A stretch of 29,154 bases of DNA from Campylobacterales bacterium (GTDB lineage: Bacteria > Campylobacterota_A > Desulfurellia > JAADFJ01): assembly GCA_027080125.1 (NCBI GenBank), contig JALWSW010000037.1, positions 1-29,154 of the forward strand, written 5' to 3'. The notes under the pieces were generated by a model. It had not been told where the DNA came from, searched no databases, and saw only the letters and a list, made by a program, of their open reading frames with translations. The position numbers and the translations under genes are program-made. Of this stretch, positions 17,588-24,634 are shown piece after piece. Every line of letters begins with the position of its first letter. The stretch's first letter is position 1.

Positions 17588-17616
17588 ATTTTAATCTGAT
17601 TTGAGATTTATGTCAA
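17588..17616 (-). promoter_or_regulatory. Near-consensus sigma-70 promoter of livKHMGF
   Basis: On the - strand TTGACA (17616-17611) is followed after exactly 17 bases by TAAAAT (17593-17588). The predicted transcript starts near 17580 and has a leader of about 72 bases to the livK ATG, which carries a GGGAGG site. The match in sequence and spacing is strong. Confidence 0.72.
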
Positions 17617-17619
17617 GGA

Positions 17620-17637
17620 TAGATCTCATATAGATCT
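17620..17637. promoter_or_regulatory. Candidate operator between two divergent promoters
   Basis: AGATCT occurs twice (17621-17626 and 17632-17637) separated by five bases, forming a 17 bp dyad. Read as direct repeats it is TAGATCT twice with an 11 bp period, one helical turn. It lies four bases from the livK -35 box and three bases from the opposite -35 box, so one bound regulator could act on both promoters. No regulator gene is adjacent and no known factor is assigned. Confidence 0.45.
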
Positions 17638-17640
17638 TTC

Positions 17641-17668
17641 TTGACAAAGCCATGTCAGGCTGCATAAT
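17641..17668 (+). promoter_or_regulatory. Near-consensus sigma-70 promoter for the small peptide locus
   Basis: A perfect TTGACA (17641-17646) is followed after 16 bases by CATAAT (17663-17668). Transcription would start near 17675, pointing away from livK. The only ORF it can serve before the convergent SDR gene is the 25-codon one at 17749, so the transcript is either its mRNA or a small RNA. Confidence 0.65.
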
Positions 17669-17672
17669 TGAG

Positions 17673-17711
17673 ACCCGTTGGTTCAGATGCAAGCAAACGG
17701 GTTGCTCTGAA
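17673..17711 (+). ncRNA. Structured leader with two mutually exclusive hairpins
   Basis: Hairpin A pairs ACCCGTT (17673-17679) with AACGGGT (17696-17702). Hairpin B pairs TTCAGA-T-GCAA (17682-17692) with TTGCTCTGAA (17702-17711), ten pairs with one bulged T and a nine-base loop. The downstream arm of A lies in the loop of B, so the two either exclude each other or form a strained pseudoknot. The element starts at the predicted 5' end of the transcript. No U-run follows, so it is not a simple terminator. It matches no riboswitch class I can recognise. Confidence 0.4.
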
Positions 17712-17748
17712 TAAAATATGCTGTAGATAAAAGCAGGAGAGATAAAAG

Positions 17749-17826
17749 ATGTCATTACCTGTTATAGCGGTGTTACTATTTTTTGTTGTTTTTTTCGTTG
17801 TTATAATACTTGCAAACGAAAGCTGA
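17749..17826 (+). CDS. Predicted 25-residue single-span membrane peptide
   Basis: This short ORF starts with ATG 9 bases after AGGAG (17735-17739) and ends two bases before the convergent SDR stop. The peptide begins MSLPVIAVLL and ends ILANES. Residues 4-21 are almost all Val, Ile, Leu and Phe, so it would form one transmembrane helix with a short polar tail. It has its own strong promoter and a structured leader, which argues that it is a gene rather than chance. It resembles in shape small accessory subunits (KdpF, CydX type) and type I toxin peptides (Ibs, TisB, ShoB type), but I recognise no specific family. No antisense promoter is convincing on the other strand. The alternative is that the transcript is a regulatory RNA and the ORF is incidental. 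Confidence 0.55.
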   Translation: MSLPVIAVLLFFVVFFVVIILANES

Positions 17827-17827
17827 T

Positions 17828-18565
17828 TTATGTTCCCTGATCGGTGGGAATAACAAGAATCTCCGCAACATCGGCATAATCGGGCTGGCTTATTGCATAA
17901 AGTATTGATTTTGCTATATCGTTTGCTTGCAGTGGTCTCATCGCAGCGGTTCGCTTGGCAAACGGTTCTTTAATCTCTATGTCCGTTATGGTGTTTGGAA
18001 GTTCGGTTTTTACAATACCAGGCTCAATTGTCGTTACTCTGATTTTTTCCTGCGCGGTAAGCTCGCATCTTAGCCCGTCGCTGAAGGCTCTTACGGCGTA
18101 CTTTGTTGCGCAATAAACGGCTCCTGCAGGGAAAACCCTTCTTCCTGCCACAGAAGAAACATTGATTATATGTCCTGAATGCTGCTTGAGCATATACGGC
18201 AGAACAGCAGCGCTCATATACAAAACCCCTTTTATGTTTACATCTACCATCCTATCCCATTCATCTATATGAAGATTTTTTATGAAGGAAAGCGGCATAA
18301 GTCCGGCATTGTTTACGAGAATATCAATATGACTCCACTCTTTTATAATTTCTTTAACTGCGTTTTCAACATCTTTTCTTTTTGTAACATCACCTTTTAA
18401 AATCAGAGCTTTGCCACCTTTTTTGCTGATATTTTCTGCAAGAGTCTTCAGACGTTGCTCTCTTCTGGCAAACAGTCCTACTTTTATGCCGTTTTCAGCA
18501 AGCAGTTGTGCGGTTGCATAACCGATTCCTGAGCTTGCCCCTGTGATAAGCGCCACTTTGTTCAT
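17828..18565 (-). CDS. Short-chain dehydrogenase/reductase (SDR, classical type)
   Basis: This 245-residue NAD(P)-dependent oxidoreductase has the Rossmann cofactor motif TGASSGIG at residues 8-15, NNAG near 88-91, the catalytic Ser in NVSSVAG and the YCATK active-site motif. The sequence FARREQRLKTLA after the first beta-alpha unit has the basic residues typical of NADPH-preferring members. Overall it resembles the YdfG-like 3-hydroxy acid or serine dehydrogenase group, yet many SDRs share this and the substrate is not predictable. A GGAG ribosome binding site precedes the start. It lies 38 bases after rpoD on the same strand and probably shares its transcript. No terminator is visible after its stop. 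Confidence 0.88.
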   Translation of the reverse strand: MNKVALITGASSGIGYATAQLLAENGIKVGLFARREQRLKTLAENISKKGGKALILKGDVTKRKDVENAVKEIIKEWSHIDILVNNAGLMPLSFIKNLHIDEWDRMVDVNIKGVLYMSAAVLPYMLKQHSGHIINVSSVAGRRVFPAGAVYCATKYAVRAFSDGLRCELTAQEKIRVTTIEPGIVKTELPNTITDIEIKEPFAKRTAAMRPLQANDIAKSILYAISQPDYADVAEILVIPTDQGT

Positions 18566-18603
18566 TTTTCAGCTCCATTTCCATTATTTCCATTATTCAA
18601 CGG

Positions 18604-20082
18604 TTAGTCTTTAAATCCATAAAGCAGTTTGCTTCTTATAGGACCTTTGAGTTTTTCTATAGCCTTTACCTCTATCTGCCTTATTCTTTCTCTTGTAACG
18701 TTGAAGACCTTTCCAACCGCTTCCAGCGTATAGTTTTTGTCCTCTCCTATACCAAAACGCATCCTTAGCACCTTTTCTTCTCTCGGGCTTAATGTTGACA
18801 GAGCCTCTTCGATGCTGTTTTTAAGATCGTTAAATTCAGCCTCATCAACGGGTGATTTTGCGGTCTTATCTTCAATAAAATCTTCCAAGTGGCTTTCGTT
18901 ATCATCATCGCCAATCGGTGTTTCAAGCGAAACAGGAGGCCTGGCAATTTCCACAATTGATTTTATTTTATTAACAGGTGTGCTTAGCTGGTCTGAGACC
19001 TCCTCAAGCGTTGGTTTGTATCTTTTTTCCTGTAGATAATGATTGACCGTCTTATTGATTTTATTGATTGTTTCAATCATATGAACAGGTATTCTTATTG
19101 TCCTTGATTGATCGGCAATCGATCTTGATATCGACTGTCTAATCCACCAGGTTGCATATGTTGAAAATTTGAATCCTCTGGTATAGTCGAACTTTTCAAC
19201 AGCCTTCATAAGTCCGATATTACCTTCCTGAATCAGATCAAGAAACGGCATTCCGCGATTAACATATTTCTTCGCTATGCTTATTACAAGTCTTAGATTA
19301 GCTTTGACCATCTGTTGTTTCAGATCGTCAAGCTCCTTGATATGATTTTGAGCTTCATCATACAGGTCTGAATATTTTTCCCGTAACTTATCATTATTAG
19401 CCAACTGATCCATAAAAATTCTGATGTAGCGCTCAGATAATCCTATCTCATAAGCCGTTTGTTTCAATTTCTGGAGAGCTGCATGTTTATCCTTTTCATC
19501 CGCCTGTTTAAATTCATTATATTTTTTTGAAAATTCATCAACCTTCAGAAGATATTCGTCGCATTTTATTTCTTCTATATCTATATCGTTATCAGTTTGA
19601 TCGTCCTGATCAATTTTAAACTCTGATTCTTTAAGAATATCGCGTATTTTATATGGCTTGTCGCCTATCTTGTCTTTGAATGAAACAATCTGCTCCACTA
19701 CCTCTTCAATCTGACACAAAACCCCGACTATCGCCTCTTTTTTGCTCTCGATTTTTTTAGCAAGCTCAATCTCGTCATCTCTGGTAAAAAGAGAAATATT
19801 TCCCATCTCCTTAAAGTAGGTTCTTACCGGTGTTGTTATGACATCAGGAAGTCCTTCTATTTCTCTTTTCTGATAATTTTGCGGAGACTGTTTTGAAAGA
19901 ATAGCCTCCGCTTCTTTTTTGTCCTCAACAATAAGGACATCCTCTTTGCCCAGCTTGAGCATGGCATCATCAATCTCCTCCACGCTGAACTCATCCGGAA
20001 TGACGCTGTTAAGCTCATCATATGTTATGTAACCTTTCTTTTTACCGCTATTTATTAACTCCTCGTATATATCTTCTTTCAT
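18604..20082 (-). CDS. rpoD: RNA polymerase primary sigma factor RpoD (sigma-70)
   Basis: This is the housekeeping sigma factor. Region 1.1 is present (residues 1-60, GKKKGYITYDELNSVIPDEF), which separates it from alternative sigmas. Region 1.2 begins at TTPVRTYFKEMG near residue 84, an acidic non-conserved segment follows, and region 2 shows FLDLIQEGNIGLMKAVEKFD and GFKFSTYATWWIRQSI. Region 3 follows RTIRIPVHMIETIN, and region 4.2 has TLEAVGKVFNVTRERIRQIE. At 492 residues it is shorter than the E. coli protein, as in many phyla. The start is supported by AGAGGTG upstream. It follows ugd by seven bases, an unusual neighbour: rpoD is more often found after dnaG or rpsU. Confidence 0.96.
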   Translation of the reverse strand: MKEDIYEELINSGKKKGYITYDELNSVIPDEFSVEEIDDAMLKLGKEDVLIVEDKKEAEAILSKQSPQNYQKREIEGLPDVITTPVRTYFKEMGNISLFTRDDEIELAKKIESKKEAIVGVLCQIEEVVEQIVSFKDKIGDKPYKIRDILKESEFKIDQDDQTDNDIDIEEIKCDEYLLKVDEFSKKYNEFKQADEKDKHAALQKLKQTAYEIGLSERYIRIFMDQLANNDKLREKYSDLYDEAQNHIKELDDLKQQMVKANLRLVISIAKKYVNRGMPFLDLIQEGNIGLMKAVEKFDYTRGFKFSTYATWWIRQSISRSIADQSRTIRIPVHMIETINKINKTVNHYLQEKRYKPTLEEVSDQLSTPVNKIKSIVEIARPPVSLETPIGDDDNESHLEDFIEDKTAKSPVDEAEFNDLKNSIEEALSTLSPREEKVLRMRFGIGEDKNYTLEAVGKVFNVTRERIRQIEVKAIEKLKGPIRSKLLYGFKD

Positions 20083-20089
20083 GACACCT

Positions 20090-21391
20090 CTATCTTCCTA
20101 TAGCAAAATATTTTAATCCGGCTTCGGCGACCTTATTTTTAGGATAAACATTTCTAAAATCGAAAAATAGTTTGCCTCTCATAATAGTTTTTAAACGGCT
20201 TAAGTCAAGATGCCTGAACTGATTCCATTCGGTTGCCAATACTATCGCATCAGCATCTTTGGCTGCATCATAGGCATCCTCAGATAGTTTTGCAGAAGAC
20301 AGTTCTGCCTTTGCATTCTCTAATGCCTTTGGATCATACATCTTTATCTTCGCTCCGTTTTCTAACAGACCTTTGGCAAGATAAATGGCAGGAGATTCGC
20401 GTATATCATCGGTCTCAGGCTTAAATGATACCCCAAGAAGTGCAATGGTTTTATCATTCAAAGAGCCGTCGAAGGCAGCTACGATCTTGTTGAGCGCAAT
20501 CTCTATCTGTTTTCTGTTAACATCCAAAACGGCCTTGCCGATTCTAAAATTATATTGCAATTTTTCAGTTTGATTGACAAGCGATCTGACATCTTTCGGA
20601 AAGCATGAGCCTCCAAAACCAATCCCGGCATGCAAAAATTTTTTTCCTATTCTTCCGTCCAGTCCCAAAGCCTTTGAGAGATCGGTAATATTAGCGCCTG
20701 TTTTATCACAGATATTTGCCATTTCGTTTATAAAGCTTATCTTGGTTGCCAAAAAACAGTTTGCAGCATATTTTATTAGCTCGGCTGTATGAACATCGGT
20801 TTTTATAAACGGTGTTTCAAGCAGATACAGCGGTCTATATATATCCATTAAAATCGAGAGGGCGTGCTCACTTTCTGTTCCAAGAACAATCCGGTCGGGA
20901 TGAAAAAAATCTCTTACCGCAGCGCCTTCTCTCAAAAATTCCGGATTACTGGCAACCTCAACGGTATAATTTTTGTCGGAATACCGTTCGATAATCTTTT
21001 TTATATAATCTGCAGTTCCTACCGGAACCGTTGACTTGTTAACGATAAGCTTTTCTGCGTTCAGGTTTTCGCCTATCGTTCTGGCGACATTTTCGATGCT
21101 TGCAAGATTTGTAGATCCATCTTCCTTTGGAGGCGTTCCGACTGCTATAAAAATGACATCATTCTTTCTTATGGCACCGGCTACATCACTGCTGAACCTC
21201 AATCGTCCCTCTTTTGCATTGTTTTCTACAAGATCTTCAAGCTGTGGCTCATAAATCGGCAACTTACCACCATTAAGAAGATCAATTTTTTTCTTATCTA
21301 TATCAACACATGTAATGTTCAGACCAAAAGATGAAAGCCCTGTTCCTGTCACAAGCCCCACATAACCGGTTCCTATTATGGCAATATTCAT
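20090..21391 (-). CDS. ugd: UDP-glucose 6-dehydrogenase
   Basis: The enzyme oxidises UDP-glucose to UDP-glucuronate with NAD, feeding polysaccharide and lipopolysaccharide synthesis. From the ATG at 21391 the protein starts MNIAIIGTGYVGLVTG, the N-terminal Rossmann motif. VGTPPKEDGS, NPEFLREGAAVRDFFHPDR, the catalytic-Cys motif GFGGSCFPKDVRSL and FKPETDDIRESPA follow, and 433 residues is the usual length. The frame stays open 12 codons further upstream to 21427, but GGAGGAG at 21401-21407 sits at the right distance from 21391, which decides the start. GDP-mannose dehydrogenase is a related alternative but the motifs favour UDP-glucose. It heads the ugd-rpoD-SDR unit. Confidence 0.94.
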   Translation of the reverse strand: MNIAIIGTGYVGLVTGTGLSSFGLNITCVDIDKKKIDLLNGGKLPIYEPQLEDLVENNAKEGRLRFSSDVAGAIRKNDVIFIAVGTPPKEDGSTNLASIENVARTIGENLNAEKLIVNKSTVPVGTADYIKKIIERYSDKNYTVEVASNPEFLREGAAVRDFFHPDRIVLGTESEHALSILMDIYRPLYLLETPFIKTDVHTAELIKYAANCFLATKISFINEMANICDKTGANITDLSKALGLDGRIGKKFLHAGIGFGGSCFPKDVRSLVNQTEKLQYNFRIGKAVLDVNRKQIEIALNKIVAAFDGSLNDKTIALLGVSFKPETDDIRESPAIYLAKGLLENGAKIKMYDPKALENAKAELSSAKLSEDAYDAAKDADAIVLATEWNQFRHLDLSRLKTIMRGKLFFDFRNVYPKNKVAEAGLKYFAIGR

Positions 21392-21400
21392 AACAGCTTG

Positions 21401-21407
21401 CTCCTCC
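21401..21407 (-). promoter_or_regulatory. Ribosome binding site that fixes the ugd start
   Basis: The - strand reads GGAGGAG here, nine bases before the ATG at 21391. The in-frame start further upstream at 21427 has no comparable site and would place this sequence inside the coding region. Confidence 0.75.
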
Positions 21408-21436
21408 AAAGATGATTTCCCTATCAATGGTTCTTT

Positions 21437-21464
21437 AAGATAAAGCTTAATTTTGCGTTGTCAA
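21437..21464 (-). promoter_or_regulatory. Predicted promoter of ugd-rpoD-SDR
   Basis: On the - strand TTGACA (21464-21459) is followed after 16 bases by TATCTT (21442-21437), about 45 bases before the ugd ATG. The -10 box is imperfect. Confidence 0.5.
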
Positions 21465-21690
21465 TACATTGAGTATGAATTGTAAAACCTGAAGAGGTGT
21501 TGTTCATAAAATTCATTAATTCATTTAAAATTTCCTGAACGGATAATAGGACATTGTTAAAAATCCGGAAATTTCAAAAACGAATCTTTTAGTACAAGTT
21601 TTATATCCAGTGATCTTGCAAACAGCAGAATGCGCGTGCAAGAAGCGGTTACCGCTGATTTTCATCTGTAAACAATAGCAACATCGATTT
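21465..21690. other. Non-coding gap between nosY and the ugd promoter
   Basis: About 225 bases with no convincing gene on either strand. It contains a small dyad AGCGGT-T-ACCGCT (21644-21656) and a longer-range TTGCA...TGCAA pair around it; a 7 bp hairpin (21685-21703) overlaps the nosY stop. None is followed by a U-run in the - strand direction, so the end of the nos transcript is not clear. Confidence 0.5.
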
Positions 21691-22518
21691 TTATAGAAAA
21701 TCGTTTTCTTTGAAAAGGATATATCCGATATAGGATATGAAAATGCCCAAAAAGGCGGGATACAGAAAAGAGAGAATTAACAGTCCGCTGCGGCCGAGCT
21801 TTGCCATGACTGTCCATGCAATAGGTCCTATAACTGCCAGCTTCGGGTCAAAAAGAGAATAAGCTGCAATACGAAACAGTTCTATCGGATTTGCGAGTGT
21901 TACTGCCAGCACTATATTTATGTTGATATGAAACTTCAAAAATAATCCGAGCAGGGCTACATCAAGAAACATCACAAACAGAAACCACGCAAAGAATGCC
22001 GTTAAAACAGCCGTATCCTGTTTGCGCGAAATCGAAGATATAAAATATGATAATCCCAGAAAGCAGATGGAAAGCGAAACAACCATCAATGAATATGAGA
22101 AAATCATAGTCCATGATATATGATATCCTTTGGCGAATGCCCACACGGCGCTTCCTGCGATTGCGAATAAAACCGGAATAACGATAATTATAAAGCGACC
22201 GATAGATTTTCCCCAATAATAGGCAGATGAGGATATCGGCAGTGATAGCATATACTCAAGTACAAGTGTTTCTTTTTCCATAACCATAGACCTGACCGTG
22301 CTTATAAGGATAAATAGTGGCAATATTATGATGGTAATTTCTATGTAGGTAATCAATGTCCTTGATAGGCCTGAAAAACCGAGAACCTGCGACTCGGTTA
22401 TTCCTGACCATAGAAAACCTGCCATAAGACCGCAAAAGAGCAGAAAATAGAGAAAAAACCATTTTTCCCGAAGCGAGCGTTTTATTTCAAGCAAAATTAC
22501 GTTTGTTAGGTTAGCCAT
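21691..22518 (-). CDS. nosY: Nitrous oxide reductase maturation ABC transporter permease NosY
   Basis: NosY is the membrane subunit of the NosFY transporter, which works with NosD in assembling the CuZ centre of N2O reductase. The 275 residues contain six hydrophobic segments and match the ABC-2 (NosY/CcmB-like) permease type, with VMEKETLVLEYMLSLPISSSAYYWGKSI in the first cytoplasmic loop as the typical motif region. The ATG directly follows the nosL stop with no separate Shine-Dalgarno, so translation is probably coupled. It is the last nos gene before the ugd promoter region. Confidence 0.87.
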   Translation of the reverse strand: MANLTNVILLEIKRSLREKWFFLYFLLFCGLMAGFLWSGITESQVLGFSGLSRTLITYIEITIIILPLFILISTVRSMVMEKETLVLEYMLSLPISSSAYYWGKSIGRFIIIVIPVLFAIAGSAVWAFAKGYHISWTMIFSYSLMVVSLSICFLGLSYFISSISRKQDTAVLTAFFAWFLFVMFLDVALLGLFLKFHININIVLAVTLANPIELFRIAAYSLFDPKLAVIGPIAWTVMAKLGRSGLLILSFLYPAFLGIFISYIGYILFKENDFL

Positions 22519-23025
22519 CTATCTATTGTTCATCTTCATTTTCATCTTCATCTTTCCATCTAACAGTTTTTTTCGTTTGATAAACAGATATTTTACTGCC
22601 TGTTTCCAGTTTAGCGAACCCGGAGCAAATTTTGAAACCGCACCAAGCCCGTAACCCATTGGCGTTCTCTGTCCTTTGACCCAATACGCTTTTCGCGCGT
22701 TCAGCCATCTACCGGTTTTACTGTCGGCAACCCAGATTACAGATTCACTAAGCCAGTCGGTTGTTTTGTTTTTCTTTGCCCAGATGACTGCATCTCCGAT
22801 ATCATCAAATTTGTAAACCTCTTTTGTTTTCGGATTTACAATTTCAGCTGCATGAAACCTGTCAACTATACTCATTCCGCATTGAGCGCAGATGTCTTTG
22901 CTCCATAATATAGGAATCGGTTTATTAAAATCCGTTCTTTCTGATATGCCGAATACGGCAATGTAGACGCCTACGATTGCTATTATCAGAATTATCGGTA
23001 AAACGACGATTTTTATCCTGTTCAT
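22519..23025 (-). CDS. nosL: NosL-family copper chaperone with N-terminal membrane anchor
   Basis: NosL binds Cu(I) and delivers copper to apo-NosZ outside the cytoplasm. The defining motif DICAQCGMSI is at residues 44-53, with Cys46, Cys49 and Met51, followed by RFHAAEIVNPKTKEVYKFDDIGD, which is family-typical, and MGYGLGAVSKF near the C-terminus. Most NosL proteins are lipoproteins, but here residues 6-25 form a plain hydrophobic anchor and no lipobox Cys is present. The C-terminal tail repeats Lys-Met four times. The start overlaps the nosF stop by one base, and nosY follows directly. The 168 residues are a normal length. Confidence 0.87.
   Translation of the reverse strand: MNRIKIVVLPIILIIAIVGVYIAVFGISERTDFNKPIPILWSKDICAQCGMSIVDRFHAAEIVNPKTKEVYKFDDIGDAVIWAKKNKTTDWLSESVIWVADSKTGRWLNARKAYWVKGQRTPMGYGLGAVSKFAPGSLNWKQAVKYLFIKRKKLLDGKMKMKMKMNNR
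22531..22554 (-). repeat. Short tandem repeat at the 3' end of nosL
   Basis: Two 12-base units (CATCTTCATTTT and CATCTTCATCTT on the + strand), each made of two 6-base subunits, encode Lys-Met pairs at the NosL C-terminus. Slippage by six bases would keep the frame and only change the number of Lys-Met pairs. Confidence 0.7.
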
Positions 23026-23699
23026 TATTTTCCTCCTCTGCCTTTCTCATGCAAAATATCTTTTATTATATCACCGTTATCCATTTCAATGATTCGAGTT
23101 GGTATAATTTCCGGTTCCCTGAAAGATGCATGCGAGGTGTATACTATTGTTGTATTCTGAGGAAGATTATTAATGATTGTTGCTACAATATTCCTACTTT
23201 CAGGATCAATATATGCAACCGGCTCGTCAAAAATCAGTAGTTCAGGCTCCCTTCCCAATGCTATAGCAATAAGAACCTTCTTTTGCATCCCTCCTGAAAG
23301 TTTTCTGAAACTTCTGTTGACGCCATTTTCGTTGAACTTAATTTCATTTAAAATATTATAAACCTGTTCCCGATTTTTTTTCGACAGATCAAAGGCAAAA
23401 TCGATAAGATGTGAAACACTCATTGATATAGGGGGAGGTAGTTGCGGAGCATATCCGGTTTTTTCGGCTATTATGCTTCTTTGATTTCTTGGATTCATAC
23501 CAAAAACCGAAATCTTTCCTTCGTATCTGTATAAACCGATGATGCATCTTAAAAGTGTTGTCTTCCCGCTCCCGTTGTCACCGAAGACTGCCACCCTCTC
23601 GCCTTTCTTAATCGAAATATCGATACCTTTAAGAACTTCTTCTTTGCCGAATGATTTTCTTAAGTTCGTTATTTTTATCAACGATTCTTTTTTTATCAT
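23025..23699 (-). CDS. nosF: Nitrous oxide reductase maturation ABC transporter ATPase NosF
   Basis: NosF powers the NosFY transporter. The 224 residues show Walker A GDNGSGKTT, the signature LSGGMQKKV, Walker B LLIFDEPVAYIDPES and an H-loop His in TIVYTSHAS. This short ATPase lacks the long C-terminal extension of many NosF proteins and is closer to those of clade II clusters. Its start overlaps the nosH stop by four bases and its stop overlaps nosL by one, so the genes are expressed together. Assignment as NosF rather than a generic ABC ATPase rests on the neighbours. Confidence 0.88.
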   Translation of the reverse strand: MIKKESLIKITNLRKSFGKEEVLKGIDISIKKGERVAVFGDNGSGKTTLLRCIIGLYRYEGKISVFGMNPRNQRSIIAEKTGYAPQLPPPISMSVSHLIDFAFDLSKKNREQVYNILNEIKFNENGVNRSFRKLSGGMQKKVLIAIALGREPELLIFDEPVAYIDPESRNIVATIINNLPQNTTIVYTSHASFREPEIIPTRIIEMDNGDIIKDILHEKGRGGK

Positions 23700-24634
23700 A
23701 ATATTTTATTCAAATATCTTATATCGAATTTGTATGCACTTGTGCCGCAAACATCGATGCATCTGGCGCAATTCGTGCAGCTTGCTCCGGAAACAAACGA
23801 TTTTCTCTCAGATGCGATATTTGCCTTTGCGTGGGTATCTGTCAAAAGTATCGGGTCTATGCAAACCTTATAGCAGTTGCCGCAATCTGTGCAGGCATCA
23901 AGATCAAGCTTGATCCTAAGCAAAGAGATCTTTCCCAGAATACCGTAGGTGGTTCCGGTTGGACATATATATTTACACCATGCCCGTCTGTCAAAGAATG
24001 TTTCATATAATAACAGCAGCAGCGCCCATAAAAGCAGAAAAGTAGGTCCGTATGTTACGGCTCGATTCAGTATATCAACGGGATTGAATGCCTCAAAAAA
24101 GATTACACCTGCAAACAAAGGTATGATTATAAATATTATCCAGAAGACATATCTTATACGTTCCGAATGCATTTGCCGTTTTTTTATAAATCCCTTTTTT
24201 TCAAGATATGTGTGAGCAATTTCGGTGATTTCAGCTAAAAGTCCATACGGGCAAACCCACGAGCAGAAAGTTCTGCCTCCGACTATTACATAAAATACAA
24301 AAATGGTTGCAAGCCCGATTATTACATTCAGGGTTATCATCTTATGAGCTGCAACAAATTCGATGCCTGTATAAAGATCTATCAGGAAAAAACTTGCAAG
24401 ACGCGAGCCGTTGAGGCTGCCGCCCAGAAAATCAAGCCCCCATTTAAATGATAGATAGAATGTTGCAGCTATTGCTATTACTACCGACCATCTGATATAT
24501 CTGAGGGGGAAATGATGTGGCCTGAGCTTATGAGTATCGATAAACAGTTCATAGATCGAACCTACTTTGCTCCTGGCCCCGGCTTTTACCCTTTTTGCCT
24601 CCTTTGACAGTTTTCTATTGGTTAGGCTACACAT
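23696..24634 (-). CDS. nosH: NosH (NapH-like membrane ferredoxin)
   Basis: NosH is a membrane iron-sulfur protein of the NapH family thought to take electrons from menaquinol and pass them towards N2O reductase through NosG and cytochrome c. The 312 residues have four to five transmembrane segments between about 45 and 210. Two CxxxCP motifs flank the membrane part (Cys124 in FCSWVCPYG and Cys220 in WCKYICPTG). Two 4Fe-4S motifs follow: CTDCGNCYKVC at 248-258 and CTNCARCIDVC at 286-296. The start overlaps nosG by eight bases. A nitrate reductase NapH role is less likely because nosZ, nosD, nosF, nosL and nosY surround it and no nap gene does. Confidence 0.85.
   Translation of the reverse strand: MCSLTNRKLSKEAKRVKAGARSKVGSIYELFIDTHKLRPHHFPLRYIRWSVVIAIAATFYLSFKWGLDFLGGSLNGSRLASFFLIDLYTGIEFVAAHKMITLNVIIGLATIFVFYVIVGGRTFCSWVCPYGLLAEITEIAHTYLEKKGFIKKRQMHSERIRYVFWIIFIIIPLFAGVIFFEAFNPVDILNRAVTYGPTFLLLWALLLLLYETFFDRRAWCKYICPTGTTYGILGKISLLRIKLDLDACTDCGNCYKVCIDPILLTDTHAKANIASERKSFVSGASCTNCARCIDVCGTSAYKFDIRYLNKIL

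Noticed and set aside
17673..17711. Leader hairpins as intrinsic terminator for either strand.
   Set aside because: Neither strand has a T-run after the stems.
17651..17826. Antisense RNA promoter opposite the small peptide, as expected for a type I toxin-antitoxin pair.
   Set aside because: Isolated TATAAC-like boxes occur on the - strand but no -35 box stands at a suitable distance.
21644..21703. Small dyads after nosY as terminator of the nos operon.
   Set aside because: Stems are short (5-7 bp) and none is followed by a U-run on the - strand.
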